Position numbers and translations under genes: made by a program
Notes under the pieces: model-generated
Databases searched by the model: none
The model's input: the letters and a program-made list of their open reading frames with translations, nothing else
Told to the model about the DNA's origin: nothing
From: Halobellus litoreus
Lineage (GTDB): Archaea > Halobacteriota > Halobacteria > Halobacteriales > Haloferacaceae
Reading direction: 5' to 3'
NCBI RefSeq assembly: GCF_024464595.1
Contig: NZ_JANHAW010000005.1
Location: 1 to 64,000, forward strand
Length of the DNA: 64,000 nucleotides
Part shown: positions 39,772 to 49,016 of the stretch, in pieces
Numbering within the stretch: position 1 is the first letter of the stretch
Layout of the letters: the number at the start of each line of letters is the position of its first letter

Positions 39772-41448
39772 TTACCCAATTCCGGTTTCCTTCTTCAGCA
39801 GCGTGAGTGTATTATCTGCCGTCACGATCGGTGAATGTTCATATTTACCCCTTAATTCGACCTGTACGAGTAGGTCCACTGCTCGCCAAATCGAGTACAG
39901 CAGGCAGGCGAACGCGAAATAGAAGAACCGCAACCCGAAATGCTTCGACGTGGTGGCGGCCATAAACCGCTTGATAGACCTGTAGCCACTCTCGATCTCC
40001 CACCGGTACCCGTACTCGGTGAGATGTCCGCTCTCCCGATTCGTCATAAACACCGAATACTGTCGATAGTCGTCGTGCTCGGAGCCCTCTTTCCGACGGT
40101 AGATTAGCGTCGTCTCGTGCCACTCGTTCTTCCCGAGGTGGAGCTTCCGGTCGGTCTCATACCGGTCTTGATCACGGCGGAGCAACCGCTTTGCCTGCGC
40201 TTTCTCGCTGGTCTGCATCCGTTTCGGGACAACGTACGACAGCCCACGCCGGCTGATCATCTCTAGGACATGCTGGCTGTCGAATTCTCGATCCATCAGC
40301 ACGTTATCGACATACACCATCTCCTCGGCAGAGTCCAAGAGGTCCTCGACGATTTCTAGACGGGACTCACCTTTCCGGACTGGCCGTGCGTCTAGAACGA
40401 TCGGTACTGCATTGCCGACTAACTGGACCGTGGCCCACTGGTAGGCGTACTCGTCAGTCTGCTCCTTCGTGCCGATGATTTCGTCCTCGTGGCCTGTTCT
40501 ATCACCCGTGAACGGACCGGCTTCGGTAATGTCGATGGCGACAATTCCTGCCCGGAAGAACTCCTCTGTCTCGGCGACTCTGTTCAGGAGTCTATGGATG
40601 GCTTGCCGGTACATCTCCCGTACCTGTTCAATCGAGAGATCACGAAGCTGCTTTCGGTGGCCGTGACCCAACGGCGTCCGATCTCGAGTTGATTCGTAGA
40701 CGAAACTGCGAGCCCCTTCGTTAGCAGCCAGCCTCTCACGGAGCCCGAGATAGGTTTGCAAGCCCCAGTAGGCATTTTCGTGGATCTCACAGCCGTCGCC
40801 ACGATCCAATGAGAACTCCGGGAAGACGACGCGGCTGACATGGTCCGTGATCGTCTCCGCCCGCTCCAAGACGCGTTGCTCGTCCGGTGTCGAATCCTCG
40901 TCGTCGCTGGTCCGATAACAGAGCTTCCGCTCAGGGTCGCGTGGGACCGAGACACCGGCATTCTGGGCTTTGATGAGGATCGTCCGAGCAGTTGTCTCCA
41001 CCGTCCCGCGAAGGTCTGCGGTGAACCGTTTGTTCCAACTGCGCCACAGCGTCGACTGATCTGGAACCATCTCCAGATTCAGTCGTTCGCATACTTCTGG
41101 AGAGCTACCGAGGTATTCGACAAGGGCCGTTTCGTGGGCCCAGCCGTGGAGTTCTTTCAACACGAACACGCGAAAGAGCGTCTCCATTTCGTATCGTGTG
41201 GAATCCGCATAGCGATCGTGGGCGTCGAAAATGAAGTAGGCCAACGGGAGCGAGCAGACAAATTGCTCGACCGAATCGTGGGACTCGTGTCCGAACCACG
41301 TTTCCGAGACGGTACGAACGTCTGATTCCAGTCCATCGAGCGAGGCTCGGTCGTACAACGGTGTGGACTCGTACACCGGCCAGTCAACGTACGATCGGAA
41401 TGCAATCCGTCGAAAGACATCTCGGCGAGATTCACAACTCGAAGTCAC
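39772..41448 (-). CDS. DDE-type transposase, 558 aa, family not settled
   Basis: A DDE_Tnp_1-like fold is suggested by VAIDITEAGPFTGD (first Asp), VLMDREFDS (second Asp) and YRWEIESGYRSIKRFM (Glu), with an extra N-terminal region of about 280 residues. This is longer than most IS4/IS5 transposases and resembles large haloarchaeal ISH transposases. GTAGTG at 39725 and CACTAC at 41446 are possible short inverted ends, but I cannot show a target duplication. It appears to have landed in a cetZ-like gene. Confidence 0.75.
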   Translation of the reverse strand: MTSSCESRRDVFRRIAFRSYVDWPVYESTPLYDRASLDGLESDVRTVSETWFGHESHDSVEQFVCSLPLAYFIFDAHDRYADSTRYEMETLFRVFVLKELHGWAHETALVEYLGSSPEVCERLNLEMVPDQSTLWRSWNKRFTADLRGTVETTARTILIKAQNAGVSVPRDPERKLCYRTSDDEDSTPDEQRVLERAETITDHVSRVVFPEFSLDRGDGCEIHENAYWGLQTYLGLRERLAANEGARSFVYESTRDRTPLGHGHRKQLRDLSIEQVREMYRQAIHRLLNRVAETEEFFRAGIVAIDITEAGPFTGDRTGHEDEIIGTKEQTDEYAYQWATVQLVGNAVPIVLDARPVRKGESRLEIVEDLLDSAEEMVYVDNVLMDREFDSQHVLEMISRRGLSYVVPKRMQTSEKAQAKRLLRRDQDRYETDRKLHLGKNEWHETTLIYRRKEGSEHDDYRQYSVFMTNRESGHLTEYGYRWEIESGYRSIKRFMAATTSKHFGLRFFYFAFACLLYSIWRAVDLLVQVELRGKYEHSPIVTADNTLTLLKKETGIG

Positions 41449-41472
41449 TACGAGATGTTGGATTCGATACGC

Positions 41473-41601
41473 TCAAGAACGCATCCACATCCGAGGGAAC
41501 CCGAAAAAGAACGATATGGGTGTTCGTTCGCTGATAATATTCGAGAATTGGATCAACGATTTTCCACCCGTCTGACCGAGGCCGACGACGCCGAGTTTCA
41601 T
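41473..41601 (-). pseudogene. Truncated N-terminus of a CetZ/tubulin-like gene
   Basis: ATG at 41601 starts MKLGVVGLGQTGGKSLIQFS, close to the MKLxxIGxGQAGGK start of haloarchaeal CetZ proteins (the first glycine-rich nucleotide loop). After about 25 residues the similarity ends and a stop follows at 41473. The transposon to the left is the likely cause. The rest of the gene is not in the window. Confidence 0.45.
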
Positions 41602-41744
41602 TTGGGACCACCCTACCTACCCGGTAGCATCTTGTAAAGACGGGTCCCCGGTTTCGGGTAGTGAAGCGGTGTCACCTCTTGGTCGTTCTTTTTATCTGTC
41701 GATATCTCGTGACTGTGATCCCCTCCAAGTGGCCCAGCTCCGAC

Positions 41745-42164
41745 TCAGTGGTCAGATGTCTGATCATCGTCCCACGATTTACGCACCGTTGCAGGTAATC
41801 GATTGATACAATTGTGGCAATATCGATAGCTGATTGGATTCCGTGCGCCACAGTGACGGCAGATAACGACCCAGTCCTCTGCCTTTGAATAGCCATCCTC
41901 TGATGTGCTGGATTTGAACGCAATCGCTAGCCGAGACTGTCTACGACGCTGGAGACGGGGCCGGATGAAACCATACCAGAAGATGAGCATCACACCACCA
42001 GCAACAAGTACGGCTTTGATATCGAAGGAAACCTCGAATATCGATATCCAGCGACGGATACCACGAAGAAGCTCGACTAGTATCCCCTCTCGAAGAGGAC
42101 TGTTCGGTATGACATCCTGCACTGGCAACCTAATACCCAAATCGTTCTCCGCGTGTATCACCAT
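41745..42164 (-). CDS. Membrane protein with C-terminal zinc ribbon, 139 aa
   Basis: One transmembrane segment (about residues 50-70, AVLVAGGVMLIFWYGFI) is followed by a basic stop-transfer stretch (RPRLQRRRQSR). A cytosolic zinc ribbon, CRHCGARNPISYRYCHNC (about 102-119), resembles those of membrane-bound zinc-ribbon proteins of unknown function. It is divergent from the HTH gene at 42484. Confidence 0.7.
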   Translation of the reverse strand: MVIHAENDLGIRLPVQDVIPNSPLREGILVELLRGIRRWISIFEVSFDIKAVLVAGGVMLIFWYGFIRPRLQRRRQSRLAIAFKSSTSEDGYSKAEDWVVICRHCGARNPISYRYCHNCINRLPATVRKSWDDDQTSDH

Positions 42165-42483
42165 TGAGCACGGTTTCGGAACGCGAATCCCAGAGACTAA
42201 TTAACAAGGGACAGGCACAAACGGACAGTCGGGTATCACGATACCCCAACAGTCGGTGGAAAACAGATCATAGGGACGGTTCAATTCGTCGCGCCCACCC
42301 CCTCGTCTGTAGCTCCCTTCCCCCACCCCTACCCCTTCCACTATTGAACCCGATCTTATCGGGAAAGATTGATACGACAACCGTAGTAACAACTGGATAC
42401 GAACGGTGACGGGACGTCTTCGGACCGTGAAGCCAACCCCACAACCGTACATACGCAAGAAATCAACAGAGGTGGTATGGACT

Positions 42484-42909
42484 GTGAGCAAAGAATGGGA
42501 GCCAGAGAACGTGTTCGACGTGCTCGGGAGCGAGATTGCTCGGCAAATTCTTGCGTTAGCCAGCCTCCGGCCCCTGTCAGCAAACAAACTGGCCGAACAC
42601 TGTGATGTCTCGGAGCCAACGATCTATCGACGGATTCACGCGCTCCAAGAATACGATATGCTGGACGAGCAGATGGAAATCGACGATGACGGCCACCACT
42701 ACAAGCGGTTCAGAACGAATCTCAAGGAGGCACGGTTCCGGGTTGAGGACGGGCAGTTCGGTATCGATATCCAGCTCAAGAAAGACTATACTGACAAATT
42801 CACGGACTTCTGGAACGATCTGGAGAAGGGGGCAGAAGACGTTTCGAACGATGCGAACCCAGACTCTCGTCACCGTGATAGTTCGTCGTCTGATCTCAGT
42901 GGTGGGTAA
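42484..42909 (+). CDS. ArsR-like winged-helix regulator
   Basis: This protein has 141 residues from GTG at 42484. VLGSEIARQILALASLRPLSANKLAEHCDVSEPTIYRRIHALQEYDML is a classic ArsR-type winged helix. An in-frame GTG 26 codons upstream is possible, but GAGGTGG at about 42469-42475 is a well-placed Shine-Dalgarno for 42484, and the N-terminus MSKEWEPENVFDVLGS is the common form. It forms a pair with the membrane protein two bases downstream. Confidence 0.8.
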   Translation: MSKEWEPENVFDVLGSEIARQILALASLRPLSANKLAEHCDVSEPTIYRRIHALQEYDMLDEQMEIDDDGHHYKRFRTNLKEARFRVEDGQFGIDIQLKKDYTDKFTDFWNDLEKGAEDVSNDANPDSRHRDSSSSDLSGG

Positions 42910-42911
42910 AA

Positions 42912-43214
42912 ATGGCTGAGCCGCCGGAGTTCTGGAGTTTCCTCGTAGCCAATTCACTCTTGTTCATCGCCGGAGGGGCCTTGACGGCGCTCAGCTATCG
43001 AGCCTACATTCGCGTCCAGGAAAGCAGCCTCCGTCTCGCATCAGGAGGCTTCGCACTCATCACGTTCGGTGGACTCCTCGACATCATTTATCAACTCGGT
43101 ATTCGGCGGGACTACAATCTTGCCGCCCGTGAATCGCTCGCGCTTCAAACGATCGATAGCCTGCTCATTACCGCGGGACTCGTCGTTATCTTCTATGCGC
43201 TTTCTCGATACTGA
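42912..43214 (+). CDS. DUF7521-like membrane protein, 100 aa
   Basis: Three hydrophobic helices (about 10-28, 42-64 and 78-98) are joined by short charged loops; RAYIRVQESSLRLASGGFALITFG is the recognisable segment. The family regularly sits directly after an ArsR-like HTH gene in haloarchaea, as here, and may be regulated by it or sense signals for it. Confidence 0.75.
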   Translation: MAEPPEFWSFLVANSLLFIAGGALTALSYRAYIRVQESSLRLASGGFALITFGGLLDIIYQLGIRRDYNLAARESLALQTIDSLLITAGLVVIFYALSRY

Positions 43215-43276
43215 CTGTATATTACGAAAGCGGTCGAACGCGACGTTTCGAACCTAGTCGGTCATAATCCGCGGGG

Positions 43277-43598
43277 TTAGTCAGTCGCCCTAGGTGATGA
43301 TGAGTTCGATGTTCGGTCATCTTCGTTTGGGGCCTCCTGTTGTGGGGCTTCTCCAAACCCGCAACTGATAATGCGGATGAGGGCATCCTCAGTGGATTCG
43401 TCGAGTTCCCTGACGTCCTCTCGCGCAAGTTCAACGACAAATCCTGTTGTGATATTCGGTGCCGTCGGAATGAATACTACAACACGGCCATCTGACGCAC
43501 GATTCCCCGTCTTGAATCCGGTCATATACATCCCGGGCCACGTTTCTACCCGCACCGGCGTGCGTAGGTGGTCAGTCCCGTCAATAACCGTCTCAATC
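43277..43598 (-). pseudogene. DUF502-family membrane protein, 5' end removed by the transposon
   Basis: The frame is open from 43598, the base next to the transposon end, to the stop at 43277. MYMTGFKTGN, VVVFIPTAPNITTGFVVELAREDVRELDESTEDALIRIISCG is the conserved C-terminal part of DUF502. The N-terminal membrane segments are missing and are not on the other side of the transposon, so DNA was lost. The GTG at 43555 would give only a fragment. Confidence 0.75.
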
Positions 43599-43775
43599 GG
43601 CTCTGTTGAAATCCTCTTCTTTAGACATATTCTCGCCTGAATTAGCCGGTCAATGAGAGCTGCGGTCTTTCCGGGGTTGTTGGAGCTATTTTGATGGCCG
43701 AAGTGTTCAGGCAGGTATCGCGGTGTGTGGTGAGTATACGGAGGTTCAAGTGGCCGTGGGTTATGGTGTCAGATA

Positions 43776-45080
43776 ATGAACCGACGGCGGCTTCTCACAA
43801 CGATTGGCGTCAGCGGGACAGCAAGTCTTACTGGCTGTATCGGTAGGCTGACGGGGAACGGAGAAGAGGAAAATGACCCTACGCTAGAGGAGTTCCAGTA
43901 CTTCTTCGTCGATGAAACCGGAACACTTGGCGAACCGGCTGAAGGACAACAACCGCCGGAAGACGCAGAGGACTGGCAGATCGTAAAAAATACTTTAGAG
44001 GAATCCGACTGGCAGGAAAAACAGGAAAACGACGTCGAAAGAGCAAGAGGATATCTTGCAGGGGAAGCAACTGATGTAACAGGAAGCGGTCCTGATGGCG
44101 GAGAAGTCTTCGAGGGAACAGTCGAAGAAATCGTACAGAGAACTCAGGAAATGTATGAAAACCCTGAGGAAGAATTTGATCCCTCATCTGGAACTGAAGG
44201 TCATATACTTGAAGAGATGCAACAGGAAGACGACCCTGTCGCATTCACAAGAGCACTGATCCACGCTACAGATACAGTAACAGACGTTACCTCAAGTGGA
44301 GGAAAAGATTTCTTGGCACCAAACTTGGCTGAGTATGCGATGGAAGAACTTGGACTGGATTTCCCTGAATACGAACTTTCCACCATGATATCCACAGAAC
44401 CAACAGGACTAGAAGATCAGATGATTGAAGGCTCCATGAGAGAAACAGAGGGAGGCCAGACAATCGGAACTACTGGAATGAGACACCTCTTAAGCCTTCT
44501 AACTTACGAAAATGAAGACGGCGAACTTCAGAACAAGTACGTGGAAAACATCAAAGCACACCCCACAAGTACATTCCGTTCGATGTTGAGAGATCCCGAA
44601 GACAGTGCCTACAGAGAACCAATCGAAGGAGGACGTTTCAAGATACACGAAAACACCCAGGGAGCACCAATGTGGCCAGAACACTACGCAACCGCCTTCG
44701 AACAGGAAAAACTAGAGAACATGAGGGAAATGGGTCTTGACATAGATAACCCTGGAGAGCAGTTTACGATGGCTGCATTGGCCATGGTAGATGATGGATT
44801 AAACGACATATCTAAACTCCCTAACGAGGGATACCAGATAACAGTCTCTGATGAAATAAAGGAACAGGCAGAAGATTTTGCATTGAACCCGACGAAAGAT
44901 AAGAAGGAAAAAATTGAGAACTTTGGGAAGATGGCCTACAGCGTACTGGAAAAAGAGATTGGAGAAGATTTCAAAAACGATCCTATCTACGGAGCCGACA
45001 ATCCGATCCGGATAGAAGGATCACTTGAAACTCCGGAGTTCTACCACGAACCAAGAGAGAAATACGTAAGCGAACAATAA
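43776..45080 (+). CDS. Tat-type lipoprotein with foreign codon usage, 434 aa
   Basis: MNRRRLLTTIGVSGTASLTGC is a twin-arginine signal plus lipobox, so the protein is probably exported and lipid-anchored. The mature part is acidic and helical, with no recognised domain. Codon choice (AGA for Arg, GGA for Gly, many AAA/GAA and ATA) and the lower GC differ sharply from the surrounding CGN/GGC-rich genes and recall DPANN-type haloarchaeal symbionts. It lies between the transposon ends and was probably brought in with them. Confidence 0.8.
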   Translation: MNRRRLLTTIGVSGTASLTGCIGRLTGNGEEENDPTLEEFQYFFVDETGTLGEPAEGQQPPEDAEDWQIVKNTLEESDWQEKQENDVERARGYLAGEATDVTGSGPDGGEVFEGTVEEIVQRTQEMYENPEEEFDPSSGTEGHILEEMQQEDDPVAFTRALIHATDTVTDVTSSGGKDFLAPNLAEYAMEELGLDFPEYELSTMISTEPTGLEDQMIEGSMRETEGGQTIGTTGMRHLLSLLTYENEDGELQNKYVENIKAHPTSTFRSMLRDPEDSAYREPIEGGRFKIHENTQGAPMWPEHYATAFEQEKLENMREMGLDIDNPGEQFTMAALAMVDDGLNDISKLPNEGYQITVSDEIKEQAEDFALNPTKDKKEKIENFGKMAYSVLEKEIGEDFKNDPIYGADNPIRIEGSLETPEFYHEPREKYVSEQ

Positions 45081-45143
45081 ATGGAAGTAGCGCGTTCTCG
45101 TAGTCTGTCGGTCTTCGCTAACTGAGTTACCTGTATTGACCGT

Positions 45144-45965
45144 TCAGAGTGATCGGTCTATATTATGAATGAGACAGGCGATGGTGAGTTCCCGAAACTG
45201 TTTCCACCAGCGTCGTGACCGGACAAACGAACCAAACTTCCGCTTGAGCGTAGAGTTAACTGTCTCGGATTGACTCCGCTGGCCGTAAAGATCAGCATCT
45301 AAGCGCGCGTTCCATGCCTTATGGAGCGATGTGAACTCACGATGCTTGATCAGTGGACGAACCTTGTGTTGACGGGCAAGTCGTCTGATTTTCTGGTCGT
45401 CGTAGCCTTTGTCACCGAGTAGAACATCAATATTCTCGGGGTTGCGCTTGATCAATGACGGGGCGATCTGGCTATCGTGTTTTCGTGTCGTCGTTACGTG
45501 GAGGTCGAGGATTGCGTTCACTTTCGTATCGACCAGCAGCGTCATTTTGAGCTGCTGAATCGTGAGTTCAGCTCGTTTCGTGTAGTGTTTCGAAGCGTGA
45601 CTGCGGTCAAACCCTGACGCATCAACTCCAACAACTCCGCTCGTCGGAAGTAGCGTCGTTGAGAGAGTCAATATAACACGCCAGACAGCCATATCAAGTC
45701 GATTGAACGCCTTACAGAGCGTTGATGGTGCGGGAAGTTCAGCTAATCCGAGGACGCGACGAATGCGTGGCATCTCGATCAATTCGTCAAGTAGACCACG
45801 ATAGGTCGTGTTTTTCCGAACTTTGAGACAGAGCAGAACAACGTGCTGCGGGAGTGTATAACGACGTTTGGAAAATTTCGAGGAGTATCGAGAGACCGCT
45901 CGGCGTGCCAGATGGATCGCCTTCTCAGTAAAACGGAGAATTTGCGACTTCGGAAGGGGTTTCAT
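45144..45965 (-). CDS. IS5-family transposase, second copy
   Basis: This protein has 273 residues. The DDE motifs GVDASGFDRSH, DVLLGDKGYDD and SQSETVNSTLKRK are as in the 29534 copy, from which it differs at a limited number of positions, mostly in the first 110 residues. It looks intact. It reads towards the passenger lipoprotein gene (convergent). Confidence 0.92.
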   Translation of the reverse strand: MKPLPKSQILRFTEKAIHLARRAVSRYSSKFSKRRYTLPQHVVLLCLKVRKNTTYRGLLDELIEMPRIRRVLGLAELPAPSTLCKAFNRLDMAVWRVILTLSTTLLPTSGVVGVDASGFDRSHASKHYTKRAELTIQQLKMTLLVDTKVNAILDLHVTTTRKHDSQIAPSLIKRNPENIDVLLGDKGYDDQKIRRLARQHKVRPLIKHREFTSLHKAWNARLDADLYGQRSQSETVNSTLKRKFGSFVRSRRWWKQFRELTIACLIHNIDRSL

Positions 45966-46081
45966 CTCGTGGAATTACAGGGCGAACCTGTAACTCTTTG
46001 AGGATTTCAACAGAGCCAGAAGTTACTATATGGCTTATTTATCGAGAAGAGATACTTTAGCAGAGCCCTGGTGAAGAGGCG

Positions 46082-46300
46082 TTAGAATCCCAAGCCAAAC
46101 AACACGAACATAATGCCGGTCAGGCCGGTCGCAGTGGCGTAAATGACCGTCCGTATCTCCTGTTTCTTTTTGGCACCTGTTGAGTCGCGCTCCAACTCAC
46201 GTACAGAGACCCACGGTCGAGCTCGGCTCATAGGGTCGCTGACGGTATAGACGGCGAAAGCGATTAAGAAGACGCCGAGGCCGACCACGACGAGCTTCAT
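46082..46300 (-). CDS. Small membrane protein, 72 aa
   Basis: Two transmembrane helices (about residues 3-19 and 51-70) are separated by a charged loop (ERDSTGAKKKQEIR). The family is not recognised. It begins about 190 bases from the nuclease-like gene's stop and is not part of that operon. Confidence 0.6.
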   Translation of the reverse strand: MKLVVVGLGVFLIAFAVYTVSDPMSRARPWVSVRELERDSTGAKKKQEIRTVIYATATGLTGIMFVLFGLGF

Positions 46301-46488
46301 AGCCGCGGATACGACATAGTTATAATAAATGTCTTGTGTGGAAGTCCCACAGTGCCACGTAATACGCTTCGAGAATCACTCGATTTGCAATCAGAGTCTT
46401 ATGGCTATTCGTCTGTAAGATCGTGAAACAAATACCGTGGCAACCCTTCTATGACACCCTGTATAGTGGTTATTCGTATTCAGGTTGT

Positions 46489-47136
46489 TCAGCTGTGTTC
46501 GCGCTTTCGTTGATATTTGTCACGGAGAAATTTGGAGAAGTGTTTAGCGAAAATGTTCAGTTGTTCTTCTGTGTAGTCGATCTGAACCTTTGGTGGTATA
46601 GTTTTTAGCACCTCTTCGGCGGCATATGCAGCATCTGATCTGAGATTTCGTTCCTCAATACTAAGATAACTCAAGGGGGTAATGAGCACGCTTGCATCGT
46701 CTACATCGGCAGATTCTAGCTCAATTGGGGTGTATACGCTTTCCGGGCCCTTCGGAGAGTTCGAGTACAGCCGCATTCTGGTTCCGTTAGTTAGCACGCC
46801 GTAATTTGCAGAGATCTCATTCATATAGTCAAACAGTTGCGATTGGTACTTGATGAGCGATTTATCGGGTGATTTGAACTCATACACGACCGTTTGTGAA
46901 TCCCGGTAGTTGTCAGATTTCCCGCTCGTAACGAAATCGACCTTCTTCTGGCTTGGCAGGGTAAATTCACTTCGCAGGTGATTCCCAACGTGTTCAAACC
47001 CAAGTGATTGAAAGAATCCCTGATTCAAAAATATCAATTCAACCTCACGCTCCGAGTGCTCTCTCTTAATTCGTGAACCAATATCATTCAAAGTGTGAGC
47101 GAGCACATCTATTTGTTCAACTTCTGATTCGGTCAT
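46489..47136 (-). CDS. Stand-alone HsdR_N-like nuclease domain protein
   Basis: This protein has 215 residues. FTLPSQKKVDFVTSG...QTVVYEFKSPDKSL (about 58-95) gives the D...ExK of a PD-(D/E)xK nuclease, followed by a YQSQLFDYMNEISANYGVLTNGTRMRLY segment typical of Type I restriction R-subunit N-termini. No helicase is attached. It is the last gene of a four-gene minus-strand operon, six bases after its neighbour. A defence or DNA-processing role is likely but not proven. Confidence 0.75.
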   Translation of the reverse strand: MTESEVEQIDVLAHTLNDIGSRIKREHSEREVELIFLNQGFFQSLGFEHVGNHLRSEFTLPSQKKVDFVTSGKSDNYRDSQTVVYEFKSPDKSLIKYQSQLFDYMNEISANYGVLTNGTRMRLYSNSPKGPESVYTPIELESADVDDASVLITPLSYLSIEERNLRSDAAYAAEEVLKTIPPKVQIDYTEEQLNIFAKHFSKFLRDKYQRKREHS

Positions 47137-47142
47137 AGTTAC

Positions 47143-47607
47143 TTACTCCGGGAATTGATGATTCTCGTCGATGTCGGTGATGTTGAGTGTAGAAGCATCT
47201 GTCTCGATTAGAGCACTTACTTGATCGTATTCTTGATCTGGCCGGGCAGCGTTGAGAATTCGTAATTCAATCCACGCCGGAGTCATCTCCGGGGTCGTCT
47301 CAACCGTCTGTTGTGACGGTTGACCACCGACGTGCACAACTGGTTCAAATTTCAGACTTGTATTGTCGCTAATCGGTCTAAACCGAGCTGTGACCCGCTT
47401 TGTCCCCGCAGGAAATGGAAGCATCTCGTGGATTGTCCGTTCATCGCCGCCATCGTATAGACACAGCAGGTGAATACGTTGCTGACGCTCTCCAAACTCC
47501 CGTCTGAGATGTACTTCAAGCCACCCATCCGAAAACTGCACAGCGTCAATATACGGGGTGCCGTCAACCGCAGGCCCCATCTGCGTTCGTGTACCTGATC
47601 GCTTCAT
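47143..47607 (-). CDS. Hypothetical protein, 154 aa
   Basis: A strand-rich acidic protein (YIDAVQFSDGWLEVHLRREFG, KRVTARFRPISDNTSLKFEPVV). No family is recognised. It is the third gene of the four-gene operon, two bases after the Tat protein gene and six before the nuclease-like gene. It carries no signal peptide. Confidence 0.65.
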   Translation of the reverse strand: MKRSGTRTQMGPAVDGTPYIDAVQFSDGWLEVHLRREFGERQQRIHLLCLYDGGDERTIHEMLPFPAGTKRVTARFRPISDNTSLKFEPVVHVGGQPSQQTVETTPEMTPAWIELRILNAARPDQEYDQVSALIETDASTLNITDIDENHQFPE

Positions 47608-47609
47608 CG

Positions 47610-48209
47610 CTATCCTTCCCTGAATATCACGGAATCGGTTGTAGTGACTGTTCGTTGATTACGGGTTCGCTGTGTCTCTTGGGGGGAATTACGCTGTCCC
47701 GGCGTTGATGGAGTCACGACATAGTCGCCTTCGAGGTTGTACTCGCTATGCCACACGCGATCAGTGTTGCCAGCCGTTCGGACTGGGTCATCAAACTCAA
47801 TCTGTAGTCGGTAGTCGTAGTCTCCAGCAGGGAGTGGCGGGATCGAGTATTCCCACTTATAGCTGTACTGGTCGTCAAAATTCTGTTCAATCCTGGTCCA
47901 CCCCTGATGGAAATCGGTCACCTCTGTGCCATCAAGGGTAAATGTATACGAAGCCGTACTGCGGACGGTTTCTAATGCGGGTTTCCCCTCGTCACCTTCT
48001 GTTGTGAATCCAAACCAATGAGTCGGCCACTCATCGGTTGCTACTCTGTGCGTTTGATCGTGTCTCACCGGAATATACGACTGTGCTGCTTTAGCAGGTG
48101 GGTCCTGGTATAGGGCCTGGGTATCGGTATTCTTGAAGGTTGACGCAGCAACTCCGACCCCGATACTTCGTAAGAAATCGCGTCGAGATGCTGTGTTTAT
48201 ATTAACCAT
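47610..48209 (-). CDS. Tat-exported protein, 199 aa
   Basis: ASRRDFLRSIGVGVAASTF is a twin-arginine signal without a lipobox Cys, so the mature protein should be secreted or held by other means. The mature part is strand-rich (SYTFTLDGTEVTDFHQGWTRIEQ, DYDYRLQIEFDDP), consistent with an immunoglobulin-like sandwich. The family is not recognised. It lies 27 bases after the RHH gene in the same operon. Confidence 0.7.
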   Translation of the reverse strand: MVNINTASRRDFLRSIGVGVAASTFKNTDTQALYQDPPAKAAQSYIPVRHDQTHRVATDEWPTHWFGFTTEGDEGKPALETVRSTASYTFTLDGTEVTDFHQGWTRIEQNFDDQYSYKWEYSIPPLPAGDYDYRLQIEFDDPVRTAGNTDRVWHSEYNLEGDYVVTPSTPGQRNSPQETQRTRNQRTVTTTDSVIFREG

Positions 48210-48236
48210 CGTACTTACTGGTGGGTGATTTGGCTG

Positions 48237-48812
48237 TTAGTTGTCGATGTGTCGTTCGAGGGCATCTTCTAGCTCTTTGTGCGGATTCTTCCAGCTCTTA
48301 GCGCCGACAATCGCCTCGTCAATTGTCGTGAGAATTGTATCAACCACCGTGTCGAGGTCTGTACCACTCACGTGGTCGGCTGCGAGTCGGATTTCGATCC
48401 ATCCGTCAGTCTCTGTCTTGCGGTCCCACGGATCCTCTCGTGTGAGCCTGCAATCTGCAACTACGTCTAACTCCTCGACAGGTCCAGTGATATCCTCGGA
48501 TTCGATGTCCTGATCGTCGATTGAAAGAACAAGCAGACTGCCCTCGTTGGCACGGTTTCCAATCCGGGATCCTTCTGGCCGGACGTAGATCGGCGGGTAC
48601 TCATCGTTTTTGAACTGTAGTGACGTAGACTTAGGCGAGGTATACTCGAAGTCGTGGCTCCGAGTTTCGGATGGAATACTGTTTGATGGCTCCACTTCCT
48701 CAAGCCGTCGGCGGATAGCGTCCCGAACAAATTCCGATTCGGTGCCGTATCCGGCTGATTCGTATGCTTGCTGGATCCGTTCTGCGAGTTGATCTGGTAT
48801 CTTTGGCCTCAT
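48237..48812 (-). CDS. Ribbon-helix-helix protein with C-terminal domain, 191 aa
   Basis: MRPKIPDQLAERIQQAYESAGYGTESEFVRDAIRRRLEE is a ribbon-helix-helix DNA-binding domain. About 120 strand-rich residues and a helical end follow. I chose ATG 48812 because the longer frame to 48929 adds a Cys-rich, non-acidic stretch. As the first gene of the operon it is the likely autoregulator. Confidence 0.75.
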   Translation of the reverse strand: MRPKIPDQLAERIQQAYESAGYGTESEFVRDAIRRRLEEVEPSNSIPSETRSHDFEYTSPKSTSLQFKNDEYPPIYVRPEGSRIGNRANEGSLLVLSIDDQDIESEDITGPVEELDVVADCRLTREDPWDRKTETDGWIEIRLAADHVSGTDLDTVVDTILTTIDEAIVGAKSWKNPHKELEDALERHIDN

Positions 48813-49016
48813 ACGTACCGGCTGTGAACATATATTGTACGCAAAATGTATTAATGTTTTGGAAGTGATACCGATGGACTGCTTGTTCATCGCGCAACTG
48901 TCGCTTGAGACAAGCCCGGCCCGGCACACCTACCCAATCAGTCAGAATAGACTACTGCGTTGGCGACCGGTCGAATTCAAAGAAAAGTACAAGAGGACTT
49001 CCCGTCATTATCCCCT

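Larger units (their letters stand above)
43599..46017. mobile_element. IS5-like element with a lipoprotein gene between its ends
   Basis: GGCTCTGTTGAAATCCT at 43599 and AGGATTTCAACAGAGCC ending at 46017 are the same ends as at 29482/31079. Between them lie the transposase (minus strand, right) and a 434-aa lipoprotein gene (plus strand, left). The flanking 8-mers (TCTCAATC and AGAAGTTA) do not match, so this is either a recombinant of two copies, an old insertion followed by deletion, or a composite. It truncates the DUF502 gene. Confidence 0.65.

Noticed and set aside
43599-46017. A clean single transposition unit like the one at 29482
   Set aside because: The flanking 8-mers differ, and the DUF502 gene has lost its 5' part, so a simple insertion does not explain it.
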